A DNA stretch of 15,611 nucleotides from JBOHPP01 sp050731755 (GCA_050731755.1 JBOHPP010000076.1:1-15611), one strand, 5' to 3'; shown: positions 1 through 7,058, numbered from the stretch's first letter. Program-made: numbers and translations. The notes: a model not told the origin generated them from the letters alone.

Positions 1-1073
1 CGCGCGGGGAGCGCGGGCGCCAGCGCGCCCAGCACCGCCTCGAAGAGGCGATAGCAGATCAGCGCCCGCGGCCCCCCGCCGGCCGGCGGCCGCGGATTGA
101 GGAACGAGCCTTCGGGCGCCTTCACCGTGATGGGGCTCAGCGCCCCCTCGTTCATCGGCCCCAGCGGATCGGTCAGGCTCTTCACCGCCGCGTACGAGTA
201 GGAGCGCGTGTAGTTGATGTAGGAGTTGAGGCCGGACGGCGTCTGCGGGCTGGAGCCTTCGTAGTCGATGGTCATAGCGTCGCCGTTCACCGTCACGGTG
301 GCGCAAACCCGCAGGGGATCGGTTCCGGGTCCCCAGTCGTCCAGGAAGTCCTCGAAGGTGTACACGCCGTCGGGGACCTCACGGATGGCTGCCCGCATGC
401 TCGCCGCGGTGCGGGCGATGATCTCGTCCATGGCGGCGAACACCGTGTCCCGCCCGTAGCGCTCCACCACCTCCATCAGCCGCAGCTCGCCGACGCGCAG
501 CGCGCTGCGCTGGGCTCGCAGGTCGCCCAGCACGCGGTCGGGCGTGCGCGTGTTGGCGGCGATGATGCCGAGGAGGCTTTCGTCCTCCCGGTACTCCCGC
601 CACACCTTGGTGGGCGGGATGCGGAGGCCTTCCTGGTAGTAGTCGAAGATCCCGACCACGCCCTGGCTACCCGGCCGCTGGCCGCCGACGTCTGTGTGGT
701 GAACGATGTTGACGACGAAACCGACCAGCTCGCCGGCGACGAAGACCGGCTGGGTGATGAAGAAGTCGGGCAGGTGCCCGGAGCCGAGCAGCGGGTCGTT
801 GAGCAGGATGGCGTCGCCCGCCCGCAGCGTCTGCACCGGATGGGCGGCCAGCGCGTTCTTCACGGCGAACGACATGGCGCCCATGTGCCCCGGCGAGTAC
901 GGCCCTTGAGCGACCATCCTCCCGACGCGGTCGAAGACGGCGACGGAGAAGTCCTGGCCCTCGCGCGCCTGTTCGGAGTACGCCGTCTTGTGCACGGTGG
1001 TGCCAATCTCCACCGCGATCGACTGGAGCGCGCCCCACACGACCCCGAGCGTGATGGGATCGAGCGCCGTCAT
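1..1073 (-). CDS. hyuB: Hydantoinase B/oxoprolinase family subunit (HyuB), 3' part missing
   Basis: About 357 N-terminal codons are visible; the family is usually 520-600 residues, so the C-terminal third lies beyond the left edge. The reading frame is open throughout. Recognisable family blocks are the N-terminal segment DPITLGVVWGALQSIAVEIG, then NDPLLGSGHLPDFF around residues 90-105, and VHHTDVGGQRPGS around 125-140, whose His/Asp residues are the likely metal-binding part. The ATG (1073-1071) overlaps the TGA of the upstream hyuA gene as ATGA, so the two subunits are translationally coupled. The family works with HyuA in ATP-dependent opening of cyclic amides (5-oxoproline, N-methylhydantoin) or related carboxylations; the actual substrate here cannot be read from sequence. 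Family assignment is firm; the substrate is unknown. Confidence 0.93.
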   Translation of the reverse strand, partial: MTALDPITLGVVWGALQSIAVEIGTTVHKTAYSEQAREGQDFSVAVFDRVGRMVAQGPYSPGHMGAMSFAVKNALAAHPVQTLRAGDAILLNDPLLGSGHLPDFFITQPVFVAGELVGFVVNIVHHTDVGGQRPGSQGVVGIFDYYQEGLRIPPTKVWREYREDESLLGIIAANTRTPDRVLGDLRAQRSALRVGELRLMEVVERYGRDTVFAAMDEIIARTAASMRAAIREVPDGVYTFEDFLDDWGPGTDPLRVCATVTVNGDAMTIDYEGSSPQTPSGLNSYINYTRSYSYAAVKSLTDPLGPMNEGALSPITVKAPEGSFLNPRPPAGGGPRALICYRLFEAVLGALAPALPA

Positions 1074-3136
1074 GGCCGGAGCGTGGCCACCAGGTTGGCG
1101 TGGTCGTCCACCACTGCCGCAGTTCCGGGGGGCAATACCGTCGTCGACTCGCGCTCCTCGATGATCGCGGGGCCCGCGACCGAGAGCCCGGCCCACAGGC
1201 GGTAGCGATCGTACACGGGGCAGTCCACCCACCCGCGCGCCTCTGGGAAGTACGCTCGGCGCACGGCCTTGCGCGGGGGCGGGCCCGGCTCGGTGGCGGC
1301 CTTGGCCAGCGTTACCCGCGGCGTGCCGCCGATGGCGGCCAGCTTCCACGTCACCACCTCGACCGGCTCGGCCGGCTGGGCGTAACCGTAGCGCGCGGCG
1401 TAGATCTCGTCGAAGCTCTGGCGCAGGCGGCCGAGCGCGACGGCGTCGAGCGGCCCGGTCGGGACCGGCACGGTCAACTCGTAGCCCTGCCCCACGTAGC
1501 GCGCATCCGCCGAGTGGGCCAGAGTGATCTCGCCGGCCACCGCCGACTCGCGCACCACGGTCAGCGCCTGCCGGGCCATCTCCTCGTACATCGCGGTGAG
1601 GGCCGCGGGGTCCGCCTGGTCCACGCGACGCACGTACGTGCGGGCCACGTCGAAGCGCACCTCGGCGGCCAGCAGGCCGATGGCCGCGGTGACGCCGGCC
1701 GCCGCCGGCAGGATGACGCGCGGGATGCCGAGGGCCTGGGCCAGACGGCAGCCATGAACGGGCCCCGAGCCGCCGAAGGCCACCAGCGTGAGATTGCGGG
1801 GATCGCGCCCCCGCTCGATGGAGACGACGCGCGTGGCCAGCTCCATGTTGGTGTTGACGATCTGGTGGATGCCCCAGGCCGCCTCTTCCAGGGTGAGAGC
1901 GAGCGGCCGGGCGACGCGTTCCTCGATGGCTCGGGCGGCCGCGGGAAGGGAGAGCTTCAGGGCGCCGCCAGCGAAGAAGTCGGGGTTCAGGTAGCCCAGC
2001 ACGAGGTCGGCGTCGGTCACCGTGGGCTCGAGACCTCCCCGCCCGTAGCACACGGGCCCAGGGGTGGAAGAAGCGCTCTCGGGGCCCACTGTGATGATGC
2101 CCAACCGGGCTCGCGCGATCGAGCCGCCGCCGGCGCCGATCTCGACGAGATCGATGGCCTGGATGTTCATGGGCAGCCCGCTGCCAGGCGCATTGTGCAC
2201 TCGGTGGAGCTCGAAGGACGTCGTGGTGACGGGCCGGCCCCGGTCGATCAGCGCCAGCTTGGCCGTGGTGCCGCCCATATCGAAGGCGATGAGGTCGCGG
2301 TGCCCGCTGAGCTCGCCGTAGGCCGCGGCCATGAGGGCCCCGGCCGCCGGGCCCGACTCGATCATGCGCACGGGGTAGCGCTCCATCGCCGGCGCCGTCG
2401 CGACGCCGCCCGAGGATTGCATCACAAAGAGCCGGCCCCGGTAGCCCCGCTCGGCCAGCGCCACCTGGAGGGCCTCCAGATATGTCCGCACCGCGGTCAT
2501 CACGTACGCGTTGACGACGGTGGTGGAGGTCCGCTCGTACTCGCGGAACGTTGGCGACACCTCGTGGGACAACGTCACGGCAACGTGCGGCGCCTCCTCG
2601 GCCACGATCCGGGCCAGGCGCTGCTCGTGCGCGGGGTTCAGATAGGCGTGAAGCAGGCAGATGGCCAACGTCGTGACGCCGCGCTCGACCAGCCCGCGCA
2701 CAGCCCGGCGCGCATCGACCTCGTCGAGTGGGGTGCGGACGGAGCCGTCGGCCAGGACTCGCTCGGTGACCTCGCCGATGAGCCGCCGGGGGACAAGCGG
2801 CGTCGGCTTCTCGATCTGCAGATCGTAGACCTGGTAGCGCTTCTCCCTGCCGATGATGAGCACGTCGCGAAAGCCCCGGGTGGTGAGCAGGCCCACGCCC
2901 CGGGCTTTGCGCTCGATGACGATGTTGGAGCCCAACGTGGTGCCATGGACCGCCTGGGCCACGTCCGCCCAGGCCACGCCGGCCCGGCCCACCAATTCGT
3001 CGAGGCCGGCCAGACACGCCTCGGCCGGATCGGGGTACGTGGTCAGGCGCTTGGCGGTGGCCAGCTCGCCCGACGGCGCCTGGAGCACGAAGTCGGTGAA
3101 CGTCCCCCCGACGTCAAACCCGAGGCGATACGGCAC
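1070..3136 (-). CDS. hyuA: Hydantoinase A/oxoprolinase family subunit (HyuA)
   Basis: This 688-residue cytoplasmic protein has the normal family length. It carries the N-terminal ATP-binding block GFDVGGTFTDF (residues 6-16), the HGTTLGSNIVIERKA block (64-78), the MQSSGGVATA segment (239-248) and the second phosphate-binding block IAFDMGGTTAK (283-293). A glycine-rich GAGGGSIA follows at 334-341. These are the actin-like ATPase features of HyuA proteins, which activate a cyclic amide or ketone substrate that HyuB then handles. The start is GTG at 3136, four bases after the stop of the GntR gene, with only a weak GAGG in front, so coupling to the upstream gene is likely. Its end overlaps hyuB by four bases. 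The substrate (5-oxoproline, a hydantoin, or another lactam or ketone) is undetermined. Confidence 0.95.
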   Translation of the reverse strand: MPYRLGFDVGGTFTDFVLQAPSGELATAKRLTTYPDPAEACLAGLDELVGRAGVAWADVAQAVHGTTLGSNIVIERKARGVGLLTTRGFRDVLIIGREKRYQVYDLQIEKPTPLVPRRLIGEVTERVLADGSVRTPLDEVDARRAVRGLVERGVTTLAICLLHAYLNPAHEQRLARIVAEEAPHVAVTLSHEVSPTFREYERTSTTVVNAYVMTAVRTYLEALQVALAERGYRGRLFVMQSSGGVATAPAMERYPVRMIESGPAAGALMAAAYGELSGHRDLIAFDMGGTTAKLALIDRGRPVTTTSFELHRVHNAPGSGLPMNIQAIDLVEIGAGGGSIARARLGIITVGPESASSTPGPVCYGRGGLEPTVTDADLVLGYLNPDFFAGGALKLSLPAAARAIEERVARPLALTLEEAAWGIHQIVNTNMELATRVVSIERGRDPRNLTLVAFGGSGPVHGCRLAQALGIPRVILPAAAGVTAAIGLLAAEVRFDVARTYVRRVDQADPAALTAMYEEMARQALTVVRESAVAGEITLAHSADARYVGQGYELTVPVPTGPLDAVALGRLRQSFDEIYAARYGYAQPAEPVEVVTWKLAAIGGTPRVTLAKAATEPGPPPRKAVRRAYFPEARGWVDCPVYDRYRLWAGLSVAGPAIIEERESTTVLPPGTAAVVDDHANLVATLRP

Positions 3137-3140
3137 CGCC

Positions 3141-3866
3141 TCAGCTCCGTCGCTCGGGACGGGCCAGCACGATTCGGAACGGATAGCGGCGGCTGCTCTG
3201 GTAGGTGACGGCGTGCTCGACCGGCTCGCCGCTCATGGCGAAGTAGATGCGCTCGAACAGGAGCAGCGGCGTGCGCGGCCGCACCTGCAAGAGCTCGGCG
3301 ACGTGGCGCGGCGCCAGCGCGGCGTCGGTGACCTGATCGAGGACCTTGATGGGCACGCCGAGCTGCCGCTCGATGGCGCCGATGAGCGAGGTCTTGGAGA
3401 CGTCCTCGTCCGACAGCGCCTCGCCGATGGCCAGTGGCAGGTGCGCGGTCACGTGCTGGAAAGGCCCCACGTCGGCGTGCCGGACGCCGACGATGCGATA
3501 GGCCTCGGAGCCCGGCGGCAGCCGCAGCGCCTGGGCGATGTTGGCAGGCACGCGGACCACCTCGCGCGTCACCAGCTTGAACCAGGTCTCGTCGCCGAGG
3601 GCGATCATGTCGTCCACCGAGCCGATCACGCGCAGCTTCCGATCGCCGCCCGGCGTGGGCGTGCTGAACGTGCCGCGGCCGGCGTGACGGTAGAGCCGCC
3701 CCTCCTGCACGAGCACGTCGAGGGCCTGGCGGATGGTGGGACGGCTCACCGTGAACTGCGCGCAGAGCTGATGCTCCGACGGGATGCGCTCGCCCTCGCC
3801 GAGCAGCTCGCTCCGGATGGCGTCGGCGATCTGAAGATAACGGGGAACGCCGGGACGGTAGTTCAC
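3141..3866 (-). CDS. GntR-family repressor, HutC/UTRA type
   Basis: This transcriptional repressor is 241 residues from the chosen start. The N-terminal winged helix spans about residues 6-72; its recognition-helix region reads PSEHQLCAQFTVSRPTIRQAL and the wing reads GRGTF. A UTRA ligand-binding domain (about 85-235) follows, with a typical C-terminal end, PVEHAVTYQSSRRYPFRI. The start chosen is GTG at 3866, because GGAGG sits seven bases upstream. A longer frame could open at ATG 3899, but that codon lies inside the 14-bp palindrome thought to be the operator and lacks a ribosome-binding site. It is the first gene of an operon with hyuA and hyuB, so it probably represses them and itself. 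UTRA domains bind small ligands such as sugar phosphates, urocanate or amino-acid derivatives; the ligand here is unknown. Confidence 0.93.
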   Translation of the reverse strand: MNYRPGVPRYLQIADAIRSELLGEGERIPSEHQLCAQFTVSRPTIRQALDVLVQEGRLYRHAGRGTFSTPTPGGDRKLRVIGSVDDMIALGDETWFKLVTREVVRVPANIAQALRLPPGSEAYRIVGVRHADVGPFQHVTAHLPLAIGEALSDEDVSKTSLIGAIERQLGVPIKVLDQVTDAALAPRHVAELLQVRPRTPLLLFERIYFAMSGEPVEHAVTYQSSRRYPFRIVLARPERRS

Positions 3867-3886
3867 CAGGCGACCTCCGCGGTCAG

Positions 3887-3900
3887 AATGTCTAGACATT
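3887..3900. promoter_or_regulatory. Probable GntR operator, perfect 14-bp palindrome
   Basis: AATGTCTAGACATT reads identically on both strands. Its core GTCTAGAC is the core known for HutC-subfamily regulators such as DasR and NagR/YvoA. It is centred about 27 bp upstream of the GTG start of the gntR gene, an ideal place for autorepression of the gntR-hyuA-hyuB operon. I did not see a second copy in the window. Binding is inferred. Confidence 0.75.
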
Positions 3901-3902
3901 TA

Positions 3903-3946
3903 CCACCGTGGCCACACCGCGTCAACGAGTGGCTCCATCACGGTGG
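3903..3946 (-). terminator. Strong bulged hairpin after the hydroxyacyl-CoA dehydrogenase gene
   Basis: CCACCGTG (3903-3910) pairs with CACGGTGG (3939-3946). The next GCCAC (3911-3915) pairs with GTGGC (3929-3933), leaving a 13-base loop and a 5-base bulge. That gives 13 pairs starting a few bases after the stop codon at 3950. There is no T run, so this is either a non-canonical terminator or a stabilising 3' end that separates the dehydrogenase from the gntR operon. Confidence 0.55.
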
Positions 3947-3949
3947 ATT

Positions 3950-4813
3950 TCAGCGCGGGGGAGACTCGTAGCGGTAGAACCCGCGGCCGCTCTTGCGCCC
4001 CAGGTGTCCGGCCAGGACCATGCGCTTGAGCAGCGGCGGCGGGGCATACCGCGCCTCGCGGAATTCGTCGTACATCACCTCGGCCACATACATGGTCGTG
4101 TCCAGCCCCACCAGATCGAGGAGCGTGAACGGGCCCATCGGATACCCGCAGCCCAGCTTCATCGCCTGATCGATGTCCTCCAGCGAGGCGAGCCCGCCCT
4201 CGTAGACGCGGACGGCGTCGAGCAGGTACGGCACCAGGAGGCGGTTCACGATGAACGCCGTCGAGTCCTTGGCCTGCACCGGCACCTTCCCCACCACGCG
4301 GACCCAGTCGCTGGTCGCTCTCACCGTCTGGTCGTCGGTGAGGATCGTGCGCACAACCTCGACAAGCTTCATGAGGGGCACCGGGTTGAAGAAGTGCAGC
4401 CCCAGCACCTGGCCCGGACGCTTGGTGGCCGCGGCCATGGCGGTGACGTTGCAGGACGACGTGTTGGAGGCCAGGATCGCGTGGGGGGCGCAGATGCGAT
4501 CAAGCTTGGCGAAGGTCTCGTTCTTCAACGCCTGGTTCTCGGTGATGGCCTCGATCACGAGATCGCAGTCCTTGAGGTCCTCCAGGCGCACCGTGCCGGC
4601 GAGGCGCCCGAGGATCTCATCCTTGCTGCCGCCTTCCAGTTTGCCCTTGGCCACCAGCCCCTCGAGCGTCTGGCCGAGGCTGCCGAGCCCGCGATCCAGC
4701 AGCTCTCGGGTGGCCTCGACGACGGTGGTGCGGAAGCCGGACTGCGCCGTCACCTGGGCGATGCCCGCGCCCATGAGACCGCATCCGAGAACGCCGACGT
4801 GCTTGATGGCCAT
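3950..4813 (-). CDS. 3-hydroxyacyl-CoA dehydrogenase (3-hydroxybutyryl-CoA dehydrogenase type)
   Basis: This 287-residue, single-function protein matches the short Hbd/PaaH class. The Rossmann fold shows G10-x-G12-xx-G15 near the N-terminus and an acidic residue, E33, after the second strand, which indicates NAD(H) preference. The catalytic set is complete and correctly spaced compared with human HADH: S119 in NTSS, H140 in GLHFFNP, E152 in KLVEVV and N190 in IVNR. It oxidises L-3-hydroxyacyl-CoA to 3-ketoacyl-CoA in the cytoplasm, for fatty-acid or aromatic breakdown or butyrate-type pathways. The start is ATG 4813, with GGAGG six to seven bases upstream; the frame also extends upstream to 4852, but that start lacks a ribosome-binding site and the added residues do not match the family. 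It lies downstream of apt and a small secreted protein, behind a hairpin. The chain-length specificity is unknown. Confidence 0.94.
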   Translation of the reverse strand: MAIKHVGVLGCGLMGAGIAQVTAQSGFRTTVVEATRELLDRGLGSLGQTLEGLVAKGKLEGGSKDEILGRLAGTVRLEDLKDCDLVIEAITENQALKNETFAKLDRICAPHAILASNTSSCNVTAMAAATKRPGQVLGLHFFNPVPLMKLVEVVRTILTDDQTVRATSDWVRVVGKVPVQAKDSTAFIVNRLLVPYLLDAVRVYEGGLASLEDIDQAMKLGCGYPMGPFTLLDLVGLDTTMYVAEVMYDEFREARYAPPPLLKRMVLAGHLGRKSGRGFYRYESPPR

Positions 4814-4860
4814 CGAGATCCTCCAGATCCGAGCGGAAGAGGCTTCGCCCACAGACCGTT

Positions 4861-4880
4861 GCGCCGGCGAACACCGGCGC
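4861..4880 (-). terminator. GC-rich hairpin after the small secreted protein gene
   Basis: GCGCCGG (4861-4867) pairs with CCGGCGC (4874-4880) around a six-base loop. On the minus strand flanking CGTT and AACG can extend the stem past a CCC bulge. It lies about 27 bases after the stop at 4907 and before the dehydrogenase ribosome-binding site. No T run follows, so termination may be partial. Confidence 0.45.
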
Positions 4881-4906
4881 GGGAACGGCGTTATTCCGAT
4901 ACCTGA

Positions 4907-5239
4907 CTAGTTGCGCAGGCGGCGGCCCGGCAGCGGGGGCGGCTCGTAGTGGGCCGACCCCGGCGGGCATGGATTCTTCACGGTCACGGTCACGGTGCCG
5001 CGGCCGCTGCCGTAGACCATGCTGCCGTCGGGCTGGAGCACGAAGCCCTCCGCGCGGGGCGCCGGCCCGTCCTCTTTGAGGGCCCGGTCATACGCGGCCT
5101 CCCGCGGCTCCACCGGCGCCGACAGGATGTTGAGCATCATCGTGGCGCTGACCGGGATCTTGGCCTCGTCGGCGGCCGCCGGCCCCACACTCATCCCGGC
5201 CAGGGCCAGGGCGGTCAGCACGACACCTCGCTTGATCAT
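4907..5239 (-). CDS. Small secreted protein of unknown function
   Basis: I do not recognise this 110-residue protein. It has a clear Sec signal peptide: MIKR, then a hydrophobic stretch (residues 5-19), then an AAA signal-peptidase I site with cleavage likely after A23. The mature part is about 87 residues. It contains GFVLQPDGSMVYGSG and a TVTVTVK beta-strand-like run, then a proline-rich CPPG...PPPLPGRR tail. The single mature cysteine argues against an internal disulfide. The ATG at 5239 has GGAGG six bases upstream. The gene follows apt by 18 bp on the same strand, so they are probably co-transcribed although no functional link is evident. A periplasmic location is inferred. Confidence 0.82.
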   Translation of the reverse strand: MIKRGVVLTALALAGMSVGPAAADEAKIPVSATMMLNILSAPVEPREAAYDRALKEDGPAPRAEGFVLQPDGSMVYGSGRGTVTVTVKNPCPPGSAHYEPPPLPGRRLRN

Positions 5240-5257
5240 GTGACGCCTCCACCACGC

Positions 5258-5782
5258 TCAATCGTAGACGATGAGCGAGTGCAGCGGATAGCTCTTGAGC
5301 TTCTCCCGGCCGCGCAGAAACGCCAGCTCGATGAGGAAGACGACGCCGACGATGTGGCCGCCGAGCTGCTCGATGAGACGCAGGGTGGCTGCCATGGTGC
5401 CGCCGGTGGCCAGCAGGTCGTCGACGGCCAGCACGCGCTGCCCCGCGCGGATGGCGTCCTCGTGCATGGCCAACGCGTCCCGTCCGTACTCGAGCTCGTA
5501 TTCGACCTCGATGGTCTTGCCGGGCAGCTTGCCGAGCTTCCGCACGGGCACGAACCCGGCTCCGAGCTGGTAAGCCAGGGCCCCGCCGAAGATGAAGCCA
5601 CGCGACTCCACGCCCACGACCACCTCCACCCCCTCGGTGCGATACCGCTCGGCGAGGTGGTCGACGACGCAACGGAAGGCTGGCCCGTCCTTGAGGAGGG
5701 TCGTGATGTCCTTGAAGAGGATGCCCTCCGTCGGGAAGTCCTTGATGTCCCGGATCTTGCCTCGTAGCTCGCCGACGTCCAC
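5258..5782 (-). CDS. apt: Adenine phosphoribosyltransferase
   Basis: This 174-residue protein has normal Apt length. It converts adenine and PRPP to AMP and pyrophosphate in cytoplasmic purine salvage. Family hallmarks are all present: the N-terminal IRDIKDFPTEGILFKDIT (10-27), the GVESRGFIFGG block (57-67), the RKLGKLPGKT loop (81-90) and the PRPP-binding motif VLAVDDLLATGGTM (117-130). The start is GTG at 5782, because the protein begins in the normal place there. The frame is also open upstream to 5881, but those residues are not Apt-like. No Shine-Dalgarno precedes the GTG; instead a -10-like TAATAT lies seven bases upstream, so the mRNA may be leaderless. Confidence 0.96.
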   Translation of the reverse strand: MDVGELRGKIRDIKDFPTEGILFKDITTLLKDGPAFRCVVDHLAERYRTEGVEVVVGVESRGFIFGGALAYQLGAGFVPVRKLGKLPGKTIEVEYELEYGRDALAMHEDAIRAGQRVLAVDDLLATGGTMAATLRLIEQLGGHIVGVVFLIELAFLRGREKLKSYPLHSLIVYD

Positions 5783-5789
5783 CGCGGCT

Positions 5790-5819
5790 ATATTACCGAC
5801 CCCATGTTGCGCCGCGCAA
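5790..5819 (-). promoter_or_regulatory. Likely apt promoter, possibly giving a leaderless transcript
   Basis: On the minus strand TTGCGC (5819-5814) and TAATAT (5795-5790) are separated by 18 bases, a sigma-70-like pair. The AT-rich hexamer stands out in this GC-rich DNA. The expected transcription start falls at or within a base or two of the apt GTG at 5782. Confidence 0.45.
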
Positions 5820-5904
5820 GGCGCGGTCTTCGTTTTCGGACCGCGGCCCACGCTGACACCGTCGAGACGTCGACCTGTCAACCCATCAACGCTGACTGCG
5901 GAAC

Positions 5905-5938
5905 CCCGGCGCTAAGTCGCTGATTCCACGGCGCCGGG
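5905..5938. repeat. Inverted repeat between apt and the next plus-strand gene
   Basis: CCCGGCGC (5905-5912) and GCGCCGGG (5931-5938) are perfect inverted copies, separated by 18 bases. It lies in the 207-bp divergent intergenic region (5783-5989). It may be a hairpin in the leader of the plus-strand transcript or a protein site. Function is not determinable, and GC-rich inverted repeats can arise by chance here. Confidence 0.35.
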
Positions 5939-5989
5939 TTACGTCGGGCCCCGTGGCACCCCCTTTGCTCCCTTCGCTTTGGCACGACG

Positions 5990-6253
5990 ATGCGGGAGCC
6001 CGTCAGCAACCACAATCCGGCGCCGCTGGGAATGGTGCGCTTCATCGAAGAGATCCTCGAGGACGGCAGGGCGACCGGACGCGTCGTCGCCGTGGACGTC
6101 GAGGACGGAACGCATCGCCTGACGCTGACCCGACCTGATCACGGTCTCAGCATCCATCAACTCTCGGCGTGGGACGTGAGCCGGAGCGTGCGGGGCGACC
6201 CGGACGCTCTCGCCGCGATTCGCGCGGGGCTCCTGGGCGACGCCGCTCGATAG
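5990..6253 (+). CDS. Small protein of unknown function (87 aa)
   Basis: This gene is not recognised. The product is a soluble, mixed alpha/beta protein with no signal peptide or membrane segment. It has an acidic helix MVRFIEEILEDG, then alternating residues that look like beta strands (GRVVAVDVEDG, HRLTLTRPD), then a helical C-terminus rich in Ala and Asp. Codon third positions are GC-rich, as in neighbouring genes. The start is uncertain: ATG 5990 gives 87 residues and ATG 6032 gives 73, and neither has a good ribosome-binding site. The next gene begins 16 bases after its stop on the same strand, so the two are likely a two-gene operon. Confidence 0.6.
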   Translation: MREPVSNHNPAPLGMVRFIEEILEDGRATGRVVAVDVEDGTHRLTLTRPDHGLSIHQLSAWDVSRSVRGDPDALAAIRAGLLGDAAR

Positions 6254-6269
6254 CTGGAGGAACGAACGC

Positions 6270-6614
6270 ATGCTGCCTCGCCACGAGGCCCAAGGGTTGT
6301 TCAGCCGGGCGCTGACAGAGTTCTCCCCAGGCTGGGAACCCGTGGGCGAGTTGACCGAAGTGACCACCCGTGATCCCGAACACTGGCTGTCCGGCATAGG
6401 AACCTTCGGCATCATGCTTCAGCACCGGGACACCGGCGCCCTCAAGATGCTCGGCCGGCGCGCCGGCGCAGGGCCCGAGGCGACGTACCACCGGGGTATC
6501 TCGTTCCTGGTACTCGAGGCTTACGACCAGCGCAACACCGATCCCATCCGGCGCTACCTGGAGGAGATCGGGCTGGCCAGTCGTCCGTCGGCCGCCTCAC
6601 GCCGTACCGCCTAG
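6270..6614 (+). CDS. Small protein of unknown function (114 aa)
   Basis: This gene is not recognised. The product is a soluble protein with no signal peptide or membrane segment and two Trp-containing segments (FSPGWEPVGELTEV and DPEHWLSGIGTFG). A conserved-looking core follows (ISFLVLEAYDQ), and a helical tail ends in a Ser/Arg-rich stretch. ATG 6270 is preceded by GGAGG at a nine-base spacing, which supports translation. Third positions are GC-rich. It is 16 bp downstream of the 87-residue gene and is followed after six bases by a GC-rich hairpin, consistent with the end of a transcript. Antisense frames exist across it but lack ribosome-binding sites. Confidence 0.7.
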   Translation: MLPRHEAQGLFSRALTEFSPGWEPVGELTEVTTRDPEHWLSGIGTFGIMLQHRDTGALKMLGRRAGAGPEATYHRGISFLVLEAYDQRNTDPIRRYLEEIGLASRPSAASRRTA

Positions 6615-6620
6615 TTACAT

Positions 6621-6642
6621 GGGGGGCCCGACATGGCCCCCC
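6621..6642 (+). terminator. Hairpin after the two-gene unknown operon
   Basis: GGGGGGCC (6621-6628) pairs perfectly with GGCCCCCC (6635-6642) around CGACAT. It starts six bases after the stop codon at 6614. No T run follows, so it may be a GC-type terminator or an mRNA-stabilising end. Confidence 0.5.
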
Positions 6643-6771
6643 CAAAGGCGCTCCTCGATACGGTGTAGCGAGTTGCGAAGTGTGAATCCTTCATCCTGAA
6701 AGACATTGCAGCCTCCACCGGCCCGATCGTCGGGATTTCAAGGGCTTGCAGGGCGGCACGCCTCTTGAGTA

Positions 6772-6790
6772 CTCCCTCCTTCAAAGGGAG
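6772..6790 (+). promoter_or_regulatory. Hairpin that would cover a ribosome-binding site
   Basis: CTCCCT (6772-6777) can pair with AGGGAG (6785-6790) around a seven-base loop. AGGGAGG (6785-6791) is the Shine-Dalgarno sequence for ATG 6800, so the fold would hide it. This could lower translation of the PEP-CTERM-like gene or make it conditional; it is short and could be coincidental. Confidence 0.4.
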
Positions 6791-6799
6791 GTGGCATAT

Positions 6800-7039
6800 A
6801 TGCGGGTCACCCTGATCGCATTGGCGACGCTCGCAACTGTTTTGACGGTCGCGCCAGCCGCTTTTGGCTTCGGCGGCGGCGGCCGTGGTCGCGCCGAAGG
6901 CGGCTCGGGCTCGTTCGGGGCTAGCGCGGCTGCACAGACCCCCGGCGGAGGGAAGGCGACAGCCTCGACCTCCGAGCCTTTGGCCGCGCTCGCCGTCGGC
7001 CTCGGGCTGCTCGGCGCTCGCTACCTGCGCCGGCGCTAG
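6800..7039 (+). CDS. Small secreted protein with PEP-CTERM-like C-terminus
   Basis: This 79-residue protein starts with a signal peptide: MRVT, then a hydrophobic stretch to about residue 18, then an APAAFGFG cleavage region. A short linker (24-57) rich in Gly, Ser and Ala follows. The C-terminus is SEPLAALAV, continuing as a hydrophobic GLGLLG segment and ending in RYLRRR. That tripartite end (Glu-Pro, one membrane span, Arg cluster) resembles PEP-CTERM signals that exosortases cut and sort, although the first Pro is Ser here. The ATG at 6800 is chosen for its GGGAGG ribosome-binding site and signal peptide; an in-frame ATG at 6746 would prepend unlikely residues. With so short a mature part it may be a surface or matrix protein. 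It is alone on its transcript, between two hairpins. Confidence 0.7.
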   Translation: MRVTLIALATLATVLTVAPAAFGFGGGGRGRAEGGSGSFGASAAAQTPGGGKATASTSEPLAALAVGLGLLGARYLRRR

Positions 7040-7058
7040 CCGGGCGGTCGCGCACGGT

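Noticed and set aside
1100..3208. Very long plus-strand frame (702 codons) opposite hyuA.
   Set aside because: It is antisense to the clear HyuA protein. High GC makes stop codons rare in the opposite frames; composition is Gly/Arg/His-rich with no domains or ribosome-binding site.
4814..4852. Longer N-terminus of the hydroxyacyl-CoA dehydrogenase.
   Set aside because: The extra residues (MGEASSARIWRIS) do not match the family, and ATG 4813 has a strong GGAGG.
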